Assembly: GCF_028640845.1 (NCBI RefSeq)
Contig: NC_080542.1
Span: 66,415,064-66,479,063 of the forward strand
Direction of reading: 5' to 3'
Length of the DNA: 64,000 nt
From: Ahaetulla prasina
Taxonomy: Eukaryota; Chordata; Lepidosauria; Squamata; Colubridae
This document shows positions 22,601-34,439 of this stretch, one piece after another. Under the pieces are notes generated by a model, which saw nothing but the letters and a program-made list of their open reading frames with translations, was not told the DNA's origin and ran no database searches. Both the position numbers and the translations under genes were made by a program. Every line of letters starts with the position of its first letter. The first letter of the stretch is position 1.

Positions 22601-24030
22601 TTTTGGGAGAAATGTATAATAGAATTAAGAAAGTACATACCAAAACAAGTACAAAACCCCTGAGCATATGCTGCAACTCACAGGAGGGCAGGTATGAGAA
22701 CAGCTGAGTTAACGTCATCCTTAATAAACATAATGGCACTCCCTCACAGCTATTTCTATGGGGGGAAAGACACCTCCTTGCCAAATGTGCACTTCTAGCA
22801 GCAGACTCCTCAGACATATGGATTATATACACAAAGCCGGAGGCCTTTGGCCCATTTAGGACTTAGCCTCTTTAGGAAATTTAAAACATATTAATCAGAT
22901 TGTGATCTTCCCGGTAAAAAATTTCTTTAAAGATTCTTTCCTAATCAACACAGCGATTAGAGACTCAAAAAGCTTATGTGATACGCCTCTTCAACACCTT
23001 TAGTTACCCTTGTGCTCTCTTTATAAACCAAAGTGTATAATAAGAAAAAGAAAAAGAATAGGGGAGGGGAGGGGATGGGATGGGATAATTTCACACTGAA
23101 ATTTAATTTAGTTTCAGACAGGCCAGTTAAAACTCATTGTTTAAGTCCAAGATGTACATTGAAGGCAACTTGGAAAAAACAGCAAATCAATCATGCAAGG
23201 GAAACTGGAATCTTAACCAAAGCATTATTTCCTGTATGGAAATTTAGTAAAGAAAAAATGCCTCAAAACATTAAGTAGCCTTTTCTATGTGTCATTAAAT
23301 TTCCCATAGCTACTTTTCAGGGAGAAAAAGAATTATTCATTGGAAAATAACATACATATAAAATCTGGTCTAAGATGGCAAACCATATGTGAGCTGAGTA
23401 ACTTCAGACTTTACCAAGCATCCCCTCTTACAAAAGAGAAAGCAATGTTGACACAAAGAACCCTTCTCTTCCAAATCCTCGGTACAGGTTTGAGAAATGT
23501 TTGGTGGCTCCTCTCAACTTGGCTGCCTACCTTGATTCCAATCTCTGCAAACCTCAGAGCTCACTCCCATCACAACCCTGCTGTGCAAAACATTTTCAAA
23601 GAATTTGCATTTACAGACGTCATTTTTGGCCCTTTCAATTTACCTCCAGGAATAAGAAGAGCAGCACTAATAATCCCTGCTGAAAAGGGCTCATTTCTCC
23701 TTTTTTTCCTCAGTCGAGGGTTTCTCTTTCTGCCTGGTTTACTCAGATGCACTTGGAAGCTGTCAGTAGGAGCGGCATTCCCTCCAGCATTCCGTCTTTA
23801 AAGGGTGCAAAAAGGAAGAGATGTCTCAAGAACGGAGTAGGGGTGAGGCGTGGTGGTGGCAAAAGACTCCAAGTGTCCGGAGAGAGAAAGGAGAAGCAAA
23901 GATCAAAGAGACAAAAGGATCCTCAATCCTTTGCTTAGATTTGAAATGGAAACAATCGTTCACTTTCCAGGAGAGAGGAAAAGAACCTGATTAGAGCTCC
24001 GGATTTCCACAATCTCTGGAAAACGCCTCT
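19689..24030. other. no recognised gene (probable VOPP1 intron)
   Basis: About 4.3 kb of mostly AT-rich sequence. ORFs are short and unlike known families. The segment 20629-20858 has TG...CA ends and an aataaa but no flanking duplication, so I do not call it an LTR. A purine-rich aaagaaaaag/gggagggga tract lies near 23040-23090. Confidence 0.45.
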
Positions 24031-24039
24031 TATTTAGGC

Positions 24040-24410
24040 TACCAATCACGGCATGTCTCCAGTTATTGATGACTCCGGACGTCGATCCTGCTCCGGGAGC
24101 AATCCCCAGTGACCAGGAAGGGCGGGAGGGCTACTCTAGGCGGAGCGCCTAGAAGCAGCACAAAGAGAGGCCGCAACGCAGTTGGCGGAAGCGGAATGAA
24201 TCGTGGGGCAGGATTTGTAGTCCCCGCCCCGGGACCGCCTCGCAGACTTCGCTAAGCAGTAGCTGCTTCTCTGGCCCATGGGGCTGCCTCCCACTACTTC
24301 GATAGGAAAAGCGGGAGGCAACCAGGGCACGGGAAGGAGGCGCGCTACCTACCGCCGAGCAGCAAAACGAGAAGTCGGGAAATGAGTCGACAGCGGCCGG
24401 CCGTGGAAGG
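24040..24410 (-). promoter_or_regulatory. CpG-rich island, candidate VOPP1 promoter
   Basis: This is the only host-like GC- and CpG-rich island in the window (for example ccgccccgggaccgcctcg and cagcggccggccgtgg); other GC-rich blocks lie in transposons. On the minus strand a donor-like cggcg/gtaggtag occurs near 24352, which could end a 5' exon running from about 24400. The VOPP1 exon at 3926 lies 20 kb downstream on that strand and nothing else nearby would need such a promoter. I could not find the signal-peptide exon with a start codon here, so the link to VOPP1 is inference. Confidence 0.5.
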
Positions 24411-25134
24411 AGACCTTTGTGGTGTACATTAATTCATCTCTGCCATTTCTTCTGCGCGGTGATTTACAAAGTAATGGGGAACGGGGAAATTTCCAGCTAC
24501 ATAGGTGTTAATTCTTAATATATATTGCAACAATAAAATAAACTCCAGAAGTTGAGCGGATATTTCTTGCTAGCTAGGTAAGGGGTTTGCAGCATCTTAA
24601 AAAGCAAAATGAAAAATGTCAAGCTAGACACACACACACACACTTTAATTCTATGTAAATCTACTTTACAATCCCAACCCTGAACCCTCTAAAGGCACTG
24701 GAGTCCATGCAATTCGATTGGTAATAAATCAAATTAAAGAACTTGATCTTTTACATAATATCCAGCTTTACATGCTCTTCACAGGCCAAGTCAAGATGTT
24801 ATGGAAGTCCTATACCAGGATTATAAGGCTGTGGAGGGATGGATAGAAAGATGTTCACATTTAATCCCAGCAAAATGGAGTTGCTGCTGTCCAGGAAGAT
24901 CTTAGCTCTGCTGCTGACTGGGGGTTGCTCTTTCCTTGAAGGAGCATGTTCTGTATTTGGAGATCCGTCTAGACTCTGAACTTTTGTTAAGTAGCAGTCA
25001 AGCCAAGAACCTCCACCCCACACCCCCCAGGATGTTCTGCCAATTGTGGTCCCACCTGGATCCTAAAATCTGGCAAATGTTAACTCCCATCCTCATAGTT
25101 ACACAATAGAATTCCTGCTGTATATTTTATGAAG

Positions 25135-25345
25135 AGCCAATTCAGTGTAATGGTTAAGGCATCCAGCTAGAAACCAGGAGACTAGTGTTAGTTCTTTCTT
25201 AAGTACAAAATCAGCTGGTTGCTTTTGGACCAGTTACTTACTCTCAGTCCTAGGAGGCAGGAAATGGCAAGCCACTTCTGAAATCATGTCAAGAAAACTG
25301 CATCAGGAATCAGTGCTAACTTGAAGGCACCTCCTCCCCCTCCCC
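25135..25345 (+). mobile_element. tRNA-derived SINE
   Basis: The head reads gccaattcagtgtaatggttaaggcatcc with an A-box, followed by cagctggttgcttttggacc and ggcaagccacttctgaaat. Related copies are at 26395-26630 (plus) and 52785-53010 (minus). Confidence 0.7.
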
Positions 25346-25579
25346 CAAAGGTTCAATATATATATTGAAAATGGCCAAGAAACTGCAGTAAGATAACATG
25401 TAGCAGCCCAAAAGCTAGCTCATGTTGATCACTGCCACTATAATATAAAATTTATCTCCAGTTGCCTTGTTGATTACTGCTAGATTTCCAAGTCCAATTA
25501 AAAGTCCCAAAGAACATAATAGCACCCATGCTTTGGAATATCCTAATTTAGGAGTGATGCCTTGCCCCTTCTTGCTGGT

Positions 25580-25860
25580 ACTTACATAACATAACAACAG
25601 AGTTGGAAGGGACCTTGGAGGCCTTCTAGTCCAACCCCCTGCCTAGGCAGGAACCCTACACCATCTCAGTCAGATGGTTATCCAACATTTTCTTAAAAAT
25701 TTCCAGTGTTGGAGCATTCACAACTTCTGCAGGCAAGTCGTTCCACTTATTAATTGTTCTAACTGTCAGGAAATTTCTCCTTAGTTCTAAGTTGCTTCTT
25801 TCTTTGATCAGTTTCCACCCATTGCTTCTTGTTCTACCCTCAGGTGCTTTGGAGAACAGC
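25580..25860 (-). mobile_element. CR1 LINE 3' end
   Basis: In plus orientation it begins with the tail repeat acataacataac. It continues with gagttggaagggaccttgg, the CR1 3' signature, and about 250 bases of CR1 3' untranslated region (acaacttctgcaggcaagtc and so on). No coding part remains. Confidence 0.85.
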
Positions 25861-25869
25861 CAAAAAACT

Positions 25870-26390
25870 TGAAGTTGGAGAACAACTTGAAAATCAGATT
25901 ATTTCATCATGCTTTGAATGATGATAGTTATTGTTTTCATCCACTGGTATGGGGGTGGGGCGTTGCTGTGTTGTTGCTATTCACATTATCTTGCTAAATT
26001 TAAGCCTAATTGATATTTGATTTCTATATTTTTAATCTTATTATTGGAACATCCTGGGAGTTGTATAAATATGGTTAAGTATATAAATAAATAACTCCTT
26101 TTTTTCTTGCTTGATTCCTGAAAATACAAGCAGCTAATGAAATTAGGCAGAAATAAGAATTATACTGCACATGCAAAATAAGCATTTGTTTTTTATCACC
26201 AGTCACATATAGTTGTGAATGAGCCAACTAAAAATGAGAGGCTGAATACAGAGATATCCACCTTATAAGAGCACCATCTTATTTTTGTGAGTAAATACAA
26301 AAACTGTAATGTTCCTTATGTTACATTTGATACCTAATGACTTTCATATAACCCTATATAGTAACTTGCCAATATTTTATGAGTTTTAGT
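25870..26390. other. no gene; possible old LINE tail near 25870-26090
   Basis: The run gggagttgtataaatatg followed by ataaataaataa resembles an L2-type 3' tail, but it is too decayed to assert. Otherwise AT-rich. Confidence 0.35.
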
Positions 26391-26394
26391 CTGC

Positions 26395-26630
26395 AAAAGC
26401 CAACTTTGTGTAATGGTTAAAGGCACAGCACTAGAAACCAGAATGTTACTTTAAGTTTTATTAAAAACCCAGCTAAGTCACTTTGGGACATTCACTTTCT
26501 CTCAGTCCCTAGGTAAGCCATCAAGAGTTCCAAAAAATTTTTTACCAAGAAAAGTGCATGAATTTTTTCCAGCAGTTGCTAGCAGTTGAGGTTGACTCTG
26601 AGGCACGCACGCACAAACACAAGTATCATT
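26395..26630 (+). mobile_element. tRNA-derived SINE, degraded
   Basis: Head gccaactttgtgtaatggtt with gcactagaaaccag and a tail after ttctctcagtcccta. Same family as 25135-25345, more diverged. A gcac repeat follows near 26605. Confidence 0.55.
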
Positions 26631-26639
26631 GAATGTTCC

Positions 26640-27717
26640 ATTCAAGTGCTAACCAGATACAACCCTGTTTAACTTTTGATCTCAGCAACAATAAGGTAAC
26701 TGCATCCACTATCTGCAACTGTGTAAAAGTAGCTATTGATTGTGCAGACTCCTAGGATAAAGGCTTGTTTGCATATAAATTTCATGGGAATGCTACCAAA
26801 ACTGATAGCCATATGGTAACTATTTTTGCTCATCTTATCCTCACCCCACTGGATTTCCTAAATTAGTTTGCACAGGCAGCAGATGACACATGGAACTTCC
26901 CTGTCTGAGTCTCTTTGGGTAGAGAAACTTGATACACCAACGATCACTAATATTAAATATTGAATAGTAATCAAATATCAGCAAATATAAGAAGTATAAT
27001 CATCAGTAAGAAATCAATGGGAAAATACTATGTTAAAAGTATTGTTTTAACAAGGGTACATTTTAAAAAGATTAACTTTCCACCTGCAGTTAGAGAGGAT
27101 AGGTGCAGGCATATTATACATAATTAGTAGGGTCTGTAGACCCGGACAAAGTCATAAGGTCAGTTTGGAGGTTCTTGACATTCTGCAATCATTCTCAGGA
27201 TAAAACCTACACATTAAAAATTGATAATGGTTTACATTAAATATGAATAATTTTCCTATTAATTTCATTGCACATGACAAATTCTAAATGTGACAAATAT
27301 AATTTGAGCAGCATGGATATTCAGCATTGATCTACTAATAGGAAATTAAACCTTACTCTACTTCAGAATAGTGCTTTTTTTCAGGGGAAAGCAAAGTGGA
27401 CTGAGCAATTCGGAGTGGCCAAATATTGGAGGAAGAAAAAAGAGTATGCTTTTTTCTTTGTCTCAGCATTTACAGTATATAATTCATTCCTAATTATAAT
27501 TTTGCATAGTTGATCTTTTTCAAGTAAAAAAGTGCAGAGCTGTCCTTGAAACTACCACAAAACACTCCATTTCAAACAGAAATTGAATAAATACTCCAAT
27601 AATTATACCAATAATAAACTCTTTAACTGTGAGTCATTATGAAAATGAAAACAATACAATTTAGAAGCAGGAAATCAACATGAAACATATTTTTCCTACC
27701 ACCACTGTTATGCTTCA
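26640..27717. other. no recognised feature
   Basis: AT-rich intergenic or intronic sequence without a supported gene or repeat. Confidence 0.4.
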
Positions 27718-28840
27718 TTAGAATAGAATAGAATAGAATAGAATAGAATAGAATTTTATTGGCCAAGTGTGATTGGACACACAAGGAATTTGTCTTGGTG
27801 CATATGCTCTCAGTGTACATAAAAGAAAAGATACGTTCATCAAGGTACAACATTTACAACACAATTGATGATCAATATATCAATATAAATCATAAGGATT
27901 GCCAGCAACAAGTTATAGTCATACAGTCATAAGTGGAAAGAGATTGGTGATGGGAACTATGAAACGATTAATAGTAGTGCAGATTCAGTAAATAGTCTGA
28001 CAGTGTTGAGGGAATTATTTGTTTAGCAGAGTGATGGCCTTCGGGAAAAAACTGTTCTTGTGTCTAGTTGTTCTGGTGTGCAGTGCTCTATAGCGTCGTT
28101 TTGAGGGTAGGAGTTGAAACAGTTTATGTCCAGGATGCGAGGGATCTGCGAATATTTTCACGGCCCTCTTCTTGATTCGTGCAGTATACAGGTCCTCAAT
28201 GGAAGGCAGGTTGGTAGCAATTATTTTTTCTGCAGTTCTAATTATCCTCTGAAGTCTGTGTTTTTCTTGTTGGGTTGCAGAACCGAACCAGACAGTTATA
28301 GAGGTGCAAATGACAGACTCAATAATTCCTCTGTAGAATTGGATCAGCAGCTCCTTGGGCAGTTTGAGCTTACTGAGTTGGCGCAGAAAGAACATTCTTT
28401 GTTGTCCTTTTTTAATGATGTTTTTGATGTTAGCTGTCCATTTGAGATCTTGCGATATGATAGAACCCAGAAATTTGAAGGTTTCTACTGTTGATACTGT
28501 GTTGTCAAGTATTGTGAGAGGTGGAAGTATGGAAGGGTTTTTCCTAAAGTCTACCACCATTTCTACGGTTTTGAGTGTGTTCAGTTCCAGATTGTTTTGG
28601 TTGCACCACAAGGCTAGTCGTTCGACCTCTCGTCTATATGCGGATTCGTCATTGTCTCGAATGAGACCAATCACTGTTGTGTCATCTGCGAACTTCAGTA
28701 GCTTAACAGATGGATCATTGGAGATGCAGTCATTGGTATACAGAGAGAAGAGAAGTGGGGAGAGCACACAGCCTTGGGGGGGCCCTGTGCTAATTGTACA
28801 GGTATTTGATGTGATCTTGCTTAGCTTCACCTGCTGCTTC
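27718..28840 (-). mobile_element. Rex1/L3-like LINE with GAATA microsatellite at its 3' end
   Basis: On the minus strand the element runs from a 5' truncation near 28840, through RT coding sequence, to a 3' untranslated region that ends ttggccaataaaattctat. It then continues into a perfect attct (plus strand gaata) microsatellite at 27720-27757. The same 3' end is seen in plus orientation at 37625-37735. In snakes, CR1/L3-group LINEs are known to be associated with such pentamer repeats. Confidence 0.8.
28015..28830 (-). pseudogene. C-terminal half of a LINE reverse transcriptase
   Basis: A continuous 271-codon open stretch. It contains the RT motif PPQGCVLSPLLFSLYTNDC, the catalytic box LLKFADDTTVIGL (FADD form of YxDD), WCNQNNLELNTLKTVEMVVD, and the thumb region with FKFLGSIISQDLKW. 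This layout fits the Rex1/CR1 group. The endonuclease and fingers subdomain are missing through 5' truncation. The frame is uninterrupted, so the copy is not very old, but it cannot act alone. Confidence 0.8.
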
Positions 28841-29123
28841 CTGTTAGATTATGATTGGTATCATTTGCAGCATTCCCAATGCTGACTAAGATTGTTGTCC
28901 GTGGACATCAAGACAGAAAGGCAAAGAAAAGTGATTTAGCATGACTCATCAAAGGACATTTTGTAGCCATGTGTGTTTTACTTTCTACTGTCCCCATCAG
29001 CAAGCTTATGAACAGCAGATTCCTAGGAGCTGAATAAATTCACTTTCTAGGTCCACCAATACTTAAATGTGCTTATACTGGAAACTTAGAATAACTAGAA
29101 AATATTGTCTGGAAACTCTAGGG

Positions 29124-29477
29124 CAGGGGTGTCAAACTCAAAGCCTGAGGGCCAGATCCAAGCCGCAGGATGCTTAGAACTGGCCTGCAGGGCTACCCTG
29201 GAAACAGCAAAGAACCGGCCCACAGTGCCTCTGCCAGCGAAAACAGTGCTTGGGAGGTCTGCCAACAGCCCACCTGAGCTCCATTTTCACTGGCAGAGGG
29301 TTGTAGGAATCCACTGCGGCCAAAAATGGAGCTTAGGAGCTTGTTTTCACTGGCCATAGGCGCCCCAACACAAGTCACGCTAAGCAGGCCATGCCTACTC
29401 TGGTCACATCCAACCTGGTCACAAGGTCAAACACAACCCTGACGCGTCCCTCAAAGAAATCGAGTTTGACACCCCTG
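29124..29477. mobile_element. hAT-type MITE, 354 bp
   Basis: Ends CAGGGGTGTCAAACTC and GAGTTTGACACCCCTG are 16-base inverted repeats. Flanks are ctctaggg (29116-29123) and ttctagag (29478-29485), a degraded 8-bp duplication. No coding capacity. Same family as 3459-3590. Confidence 0.8.
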
Positions 29478-29650
29478 TTCTAGAGTATTAGGTGTTACTA
29501 GTGTGAGGTTTTTGAGTGCAGCTCAGAATGTGATAAGTCCAATGAAACTCTGAACAGGAGGCAACTGATAATCAGTTTTATATATAATCAGAAAGCAAAC
29601 CTGGGCGACCTTTAATCTTCCACCTTAAACAGCAAGGCAGAGAGAAAAAC

Positions 29651-29683
29651 ATTGTCTGGAAACTCTAGGGCAGGGGTGTCAAA
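29651..29683 (+). repeat. 33-bp duplicate of a hAT end plus its flank
   Basis: This stretch is identical to 29104-29136, covering 20 bases of flanking DNA (including the 8-bp target ctctaggg) and the first 13 bases of the hAT. The rest of the element is missing here. Confidence 0.9.
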
Positions 29684-29689
29684 ACTTTT

Positions 29690-30920
29690 TTCTAAAACTT
29701 TTGCTAAGTTAAAACTTTTGTTAAAACTTTTTTCTTTTTATAGTCTAACATATTGCTTGCGTAGATCGTCATTGCTATAGAAACATTATTTCATATACAT
29801 GGTTCATGTAAACCTCATGATTTTTTCAGCATTCTGAAAACAATGGACCACAGAAAGGGGAAAAGAATACATTTTCTGGCATATAGCCCAGAGCTTTGTT
29901 AGGGGGTGCTATCTCACTTGCTGAGAATACACGTTTTAAGTTACAAGCAAGGCTATTTGACAATTAGTCTGGAGACTTTATCTTTGCAGGTAGTGCACTA
30001 TGGAGCTCAGCTCTGCAGGGAATCAAAAGTTGAGGTAGGTACACTCTGTACATGCTCTAATCCTTTCACTAGAATATAGAAACAACTTTTCAAAATATTT
30101 TTATACACCAATAGTGTAAAGGGAAAGGAAGACTTGGAATAGTTCCATGTGATGCTGAATGATTGGGCCCCTTAATCTTTTAAAAGTTCATTTTTACTTA
30201 TATTGGATCCTTATATCTCACACTTTGGAATTAAAGAAGACTTGGTTATTTTGGATATTTACAGTGAATATAAAAAGTCTATACACTTTTGTTAAAATGC
30301 CAAATTTTGACATCTAAAAAAATCGGACCAAGATGGACCACTTTATATATCCAGTGTATATGATCCAAAGAGAAACCCAGATATTTTAAAAAATCACCTA
30401 CAATAATCCAAAAGATTAGAGAAGATTTCTACAGTTCAAAAAGAGCAAAGAAGCAAAGAAGCTCTTCTAGGAAGTTAAGGTCCTAGGAACAAAGAAATGG
30501 GATGTGTAATCCAGTGTTAGCATTTTGGATTGTGTTAAGAAATACTCTGGCAGCCAATTCTTAAGCAATAAACATTTCATCTTGGAAACAGCAATTTAGT
30601 GGTGACAGCTTCCAGAAAAGAGAATCTACACCTTGTAATAAACAAGGTGTTTATTACATATTCATCCCATTCTTCAGGATTTACCAATGTGGATTGCCAT
30701 CAATATTCAGCCATTCAAAAAATAGAAAAAAAACATTTAATGTTTTACTTCTGGAATTCTTTCCAGTTCCTTAATCAGTTCTGGATCATATGATTTAGAC
30801 TTAGAAGGTGTAGAATGGAACAGGTATGGCATTCTAAATTGCTGCCCAGCTGTCTGCCCCCCAGGGAGTTTTGCATAATTTTTCTGTGTGAGCTTCAGCT
30901 GGATCAAGTCCAATTTCAAA
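29690..30920. other. no recognised gene
   Basis: A short run of aaaacttttgttaaaac-like units lies at 29672-29735. The minus-strand open stretch 30737-30919 is not recognised. No other feature. Confidence 0.4.
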
Positions 30921-30924
30921 CTTC

Positions 30925-31330
30925 ATATTTTTTTGCCAGATTAGAATCATAGGGCAGGTTGGTCAGCCAAGTATGAATCCATTCAGTGATGGTACTGTCT
31001 ATTCTACATTGTTCTATCTCATCAAGAAGTACCCTGGGGCCTACTTTATCAAATACCTTATACCAAGTATAAGATGTCCGCAGCATTTCCCTGATCCTCT
31101 AATATAGTCACTTTATCAAAGAAAGCAATAAGATTTGCCCTGGCATGATCTGTTTTTAAGAAACCCATGCTGGCTTCTACTAATTGCCTTGTTCATTTCT
31201 AGGTGCTAATCCGTTGCTTGATTTATATTTTTCAGGCATTGATTTCAAAATGATCAGCCTATAATTTATTGGATCTATTTTTCCATATCAACTCTTTTCC
31301 AGTCTTCTGGTTAGTCTTCTGTGCTACCAT
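30925..31330 (-). mobile_element. degraded CR1-type RT fragment
   Basis: On the minus strand the decayed reading resembles the CR1 RT core around the fingers and palm (…LIAFFDKVT… then …ILYLVYDKVGPRVLLDE… in broken frame). No terminus is visible. Confidence 0.45.
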
Positions 31331-31567
31331 TGATTACATTCAATGGTTCTGAGATTAGGACTGCCTGCTTTTCAGAACCCTGTGAAATAAATCATCTGTC
31401 CAAATGATTTGTACTGATCAAGGATTGATAGGTATTTTCTAATTTCTTGCCTATTTTGACTTCTACTACACAGATATTGACCAAATTTTTAGAGTTATTC
31501 TGTGGATGTCATATCCCAAACCCTTGTATACCTTATTTCTTTCCAAGGTATCTTTGAATTAAAAAGA

Positions 31568-31722
31568 ATAATATCCTCACCTCAAGAGGCTGGCTTTGGC
31601 TCCAATGATCTTCAAAAACTATCAACCAGTCTTCAATCTTCTGTTTCTGCAGAAAATGGTTGAAAAGATGCTCAACCTGAAGCTGATCAGTACCTTGAAG
31701 GAAATAGATTATCTAGTGTAGT
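31568..31722 (+). mobile_element. L2-type RT fragment
   Basis: Translation in a plus frame gives an NYQPVFNLLFLQKMVEKML-like stretch, aligning with the L2 motif NYRPVSNLRFAAKVVETMV seen in the copy at 17336-19042. It is short and bounded on the right by a hAT-like start (gtagtggtgaaatgctcc). Confidence 0.5.
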
Positions 31723-31825
31723 GGTGAAATGCTCCCGGTTCAGACCGGATCGCCCGATCCTGTAGCAATGGCGGTGGGTGGTTTGGAGAACCTGTAGCAA
31801 AAATCCCTGCCCACCCACCCCCGCC

Positions 31826-31949
31826 CCAGCTGAGCTGCACGATCATCAGAAGATTGGTTTTTTTTTACTTTTAAAAGCATTTTTTCTTCGGCTGAAAAAA
31901 TGCTTTTAAAATAAAAAAAAAGCCTCTGATGATCGCATGGCTCAGCTGG
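31826..31949. repeat. long imperfect hairpin, about 124 bp
   Basis: The sequence ccagctgagctgcacgatca returns as tgatgatcgcatggctcagctgg, and ttttaaaagcatttttt returns as aaaaaatgcttttaaaat, around a cttcggctg centre. The whole 124 bases fold on themselves. A nearby ccgatcc/gtagcaatgg context and the agtggtg start at 31721 suggest a snake hAT-like repeat, but its other end was not found. Confidence 0.75.
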
Positions 31950-32039
31950 GATCATCAGAACGCTTTAAAAGCATGTTTTCTACAAGCTCTTCCACCAAAG
32001 AGGTTGTAAAAAAATGTTTGTTTGTTTGTTTGTTTATTT

Positions 32040-32700
32040 ATTTTAACAAAAAAGAACAATACAATATTCTCCTGTTCCTTTAGGGGCTTCTTCTGAACAT
32101 TCTCTAATTCTTTTAACTTTTTCTGTGCCCCCCCACCCTTAATCGTTTTCTTCTTTGCCAAACGCTGCTCATCATGGACCTTTCTTGAAACTCTTCATAA
32201 TTAATCCAAAACAATCCTTCCATTTGAGATTTTGTTAGAAAAAAAATTATGTACTTCTAATATCTACTTAAGAGTCCTTCCCAGAATGTCCGTAGTGTTC
32301 AAAAGTTTCAGAGTTTTCAGTTCTCCTTTAGCTGTCAAGAAGTTCACTAAGGCCTTCTTTTTAGTTCTTTCTAATTTGTTTTAACATTTTCTTGTTCTTG
32401 TCCGCAGAATACCTTTTGCTATGATTTTTCCTGCTTGTTTAATAATTGCTACAAAGAGTTTCAATTTTCATCAATTTTTCTTGATAACTTGAGCTTTTAA
32501 TCAAATTCTTGCTGAAGAGTTGTTCCTCTAATTAACTCTAATTATTCCTTGGTGTGTTATTTTCTTCTGCTTAAGTCTCATATATTCTTCCTATCATTTC
32601 TCTTGGAATTTTTCTTTTTTCTCTTTCTCCTCCTCAAAACGTTTACTTTGTTTCCTTATAAATCTCTTAAAAAATTATAGAGCCATCCTGTCTCCTTTAT
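32040..32700 (-). mobile_element. possible L1 5' region (antisense)
   Basis: A T-rich, C-poor block shares an ordered set of words with 62905-63420 (for example cctg.ttgt.taataat.gctacaaag). Two dispersed copies imply a repeat. I assign it tentatively to the 5' untranslated region or ORF1 of a squamate L1. Confidence 0.3.
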
Positions 32701-33057
32701 GATTGTGTTTAAATGAAGTTAATCGCACCAATGTTATTTGGGAAATTGTTTATTTTTTAAATCATAAAAATGCTTGAGGAAGATAATTACTCTGTTAAAT
32801 AGAAAACCACAATATGCTAGCTTATTAAAATACCCTTTCAACATTTTGCTTAAAAACTCTGATGATTTCAGATGTCTTTCTGACTTCAAAACTCAGTATA
32901 CCATATTGTGGCAGTTGGTCATAAGGTATCAAAATGAAATGCTGCATGTGGCAAGGATACACCAAAGGGCTATTTTTGCACAGCAGTTGTAAATTTCTGA
33001 ATTTCAACCCATTCTTCTGTTTTTGGCTACTCTGATAGCCTGAAGTTTGGTCTAGAT

Positions 33058-33162
33058 CAGCCTTTCTCAAACTCTATTGTTTTAATTATGATCTCTTGTG
33101 GAACCCCTAATAATCTCTTACAGAATCCTAGGGTTCCATGGAACCTAGTTGAGAAATGCTAA
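33058..33162. mobile_element. small hAT-like MITE
   Basis: The left end cagcctttctcaaac and right end gttgagaaatgct are inverted repeats of a common vertebrate hAT style. The flanking duplication is not clean. Confidence 0.4.
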
Positions 33163-33179
33163 TTTAGACTGTTAGACAT

Positions 33180-34430
33180 AATCTTTTTATGAGTGAACTG
33201 ATTTTATTTTTCATCCCTCCTGGACAGTGGTGTTTGTTGTAGGGTGAGAGATTTACCATTTTTCCTGTCATTTGAGCCCAAAAGGGGAAATGTAAGAATT
33301 TTGTTGTAAATATATATTTGTTTTAGCTCAAATTATAGATTTGGAAAGTTGATAGGAGTGGTTTACAAGTAGTCTATCTGTGACCATAAGGCAGCCTGCC
33401 CATTATGGTCATTAGTGGTGACAACCATTATGTGTGACAGACTTGGTTAATGACATACTCCCTGCTGTTCCTGATCCTGCTGTTAAAAAACATGCAGATT
33501 AGTAAGCAAGCATGAGGTAATTGTGTGGAAGGCAATAGAGGTAGTAGATAAATAGCAGAAATAGCAAAAAGCCTTGAAAACCAAAAAGAGTTCAGCTACA
33601 TAAGGGCCTAGCTATGTTGGAGACGCTTCCAAACAAGTCTCCGTGACTGGCTGGGGAAGCCATGCTTGTCAGCTGGGCCTCTGCTCTGATCAGCTGCCAT
33701 TGTGAGATTTGCAAATCTCTTTTGACTCTTGCTAGGTTTTGGGAACCATTTAGGATGAGTTTACAAAAATCTTTTCCTTAATCACCTCCTTCAAAATACA
33801 GGCTTTACCTAGAAGTTAATCCAGAGAGTTAGGGAAGAGAAATTATTTTTTGGGGAAAGGTAATTCCAATATTAATTTACATTCTAAAAATTCCAGTGTA
33901 TATAACTGGGAAATATTTTCAAAACATAAATTTGTTCAGTAAATTTCTATGGGGTTTTTCAATTCAGGGAAAATCTTTAGAGAAAATGCAATTATCAATT
34001 AATACGGGAGGATTTGGGTTTTCAAATCAGAAGCTATATCATACTTATTTATTGTCAAGTATTAATTACCGAAAGCTAGCAATTCGTCTTAATTTTCAAG
34101 CTTGGGGAACTTTAGAATATAGGATAAATATACTTTATTGATTAGTCATTTGAGCATCAGCCATGATAAAATACCATAAAATGAGATGATATAGTGAAAT
34201 GAGATAAAATAGCTACTGTGAGATAACACAGAATAAAATATAATAGGTAAGAGAGATTGAAGATAAAAGAGTAAGATAAAATAGTATAGCAGGATCCAGT
34301 CTGGGTCGGTCACTGGGACCACAGGTTTTGTCTTCTAAGCTTTCAGACTCGTGCTGGAGCCCATCTTCAGGGAACTTCTCACTTAGCAGAGTGTGTGCTA
34401 TTCTGTGTGTGGTATTTATAGTACCTATTT
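33180..34430. other. no recognised feature
   Basis: AT-rich sequence. No gene, exon or repeat is supported. Confidence 0.4.
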
Positions 34431-34439
34431 TAGATGTTG

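Noticed and set aside
24136..24330. 64-codon minus-strand ORF in the CpG island, and a plus-strand ATG at 24382
   Set aside because: Neither encodes a VOPP1-like signal peptide or joins in phase with the exon at 3926-3984. Left as island only.
30737..30919. 60-codon minus-strand ORF
   Set aside because: Not recognised and close to a CR1 fragment. No splice sites or family match to support a gene.
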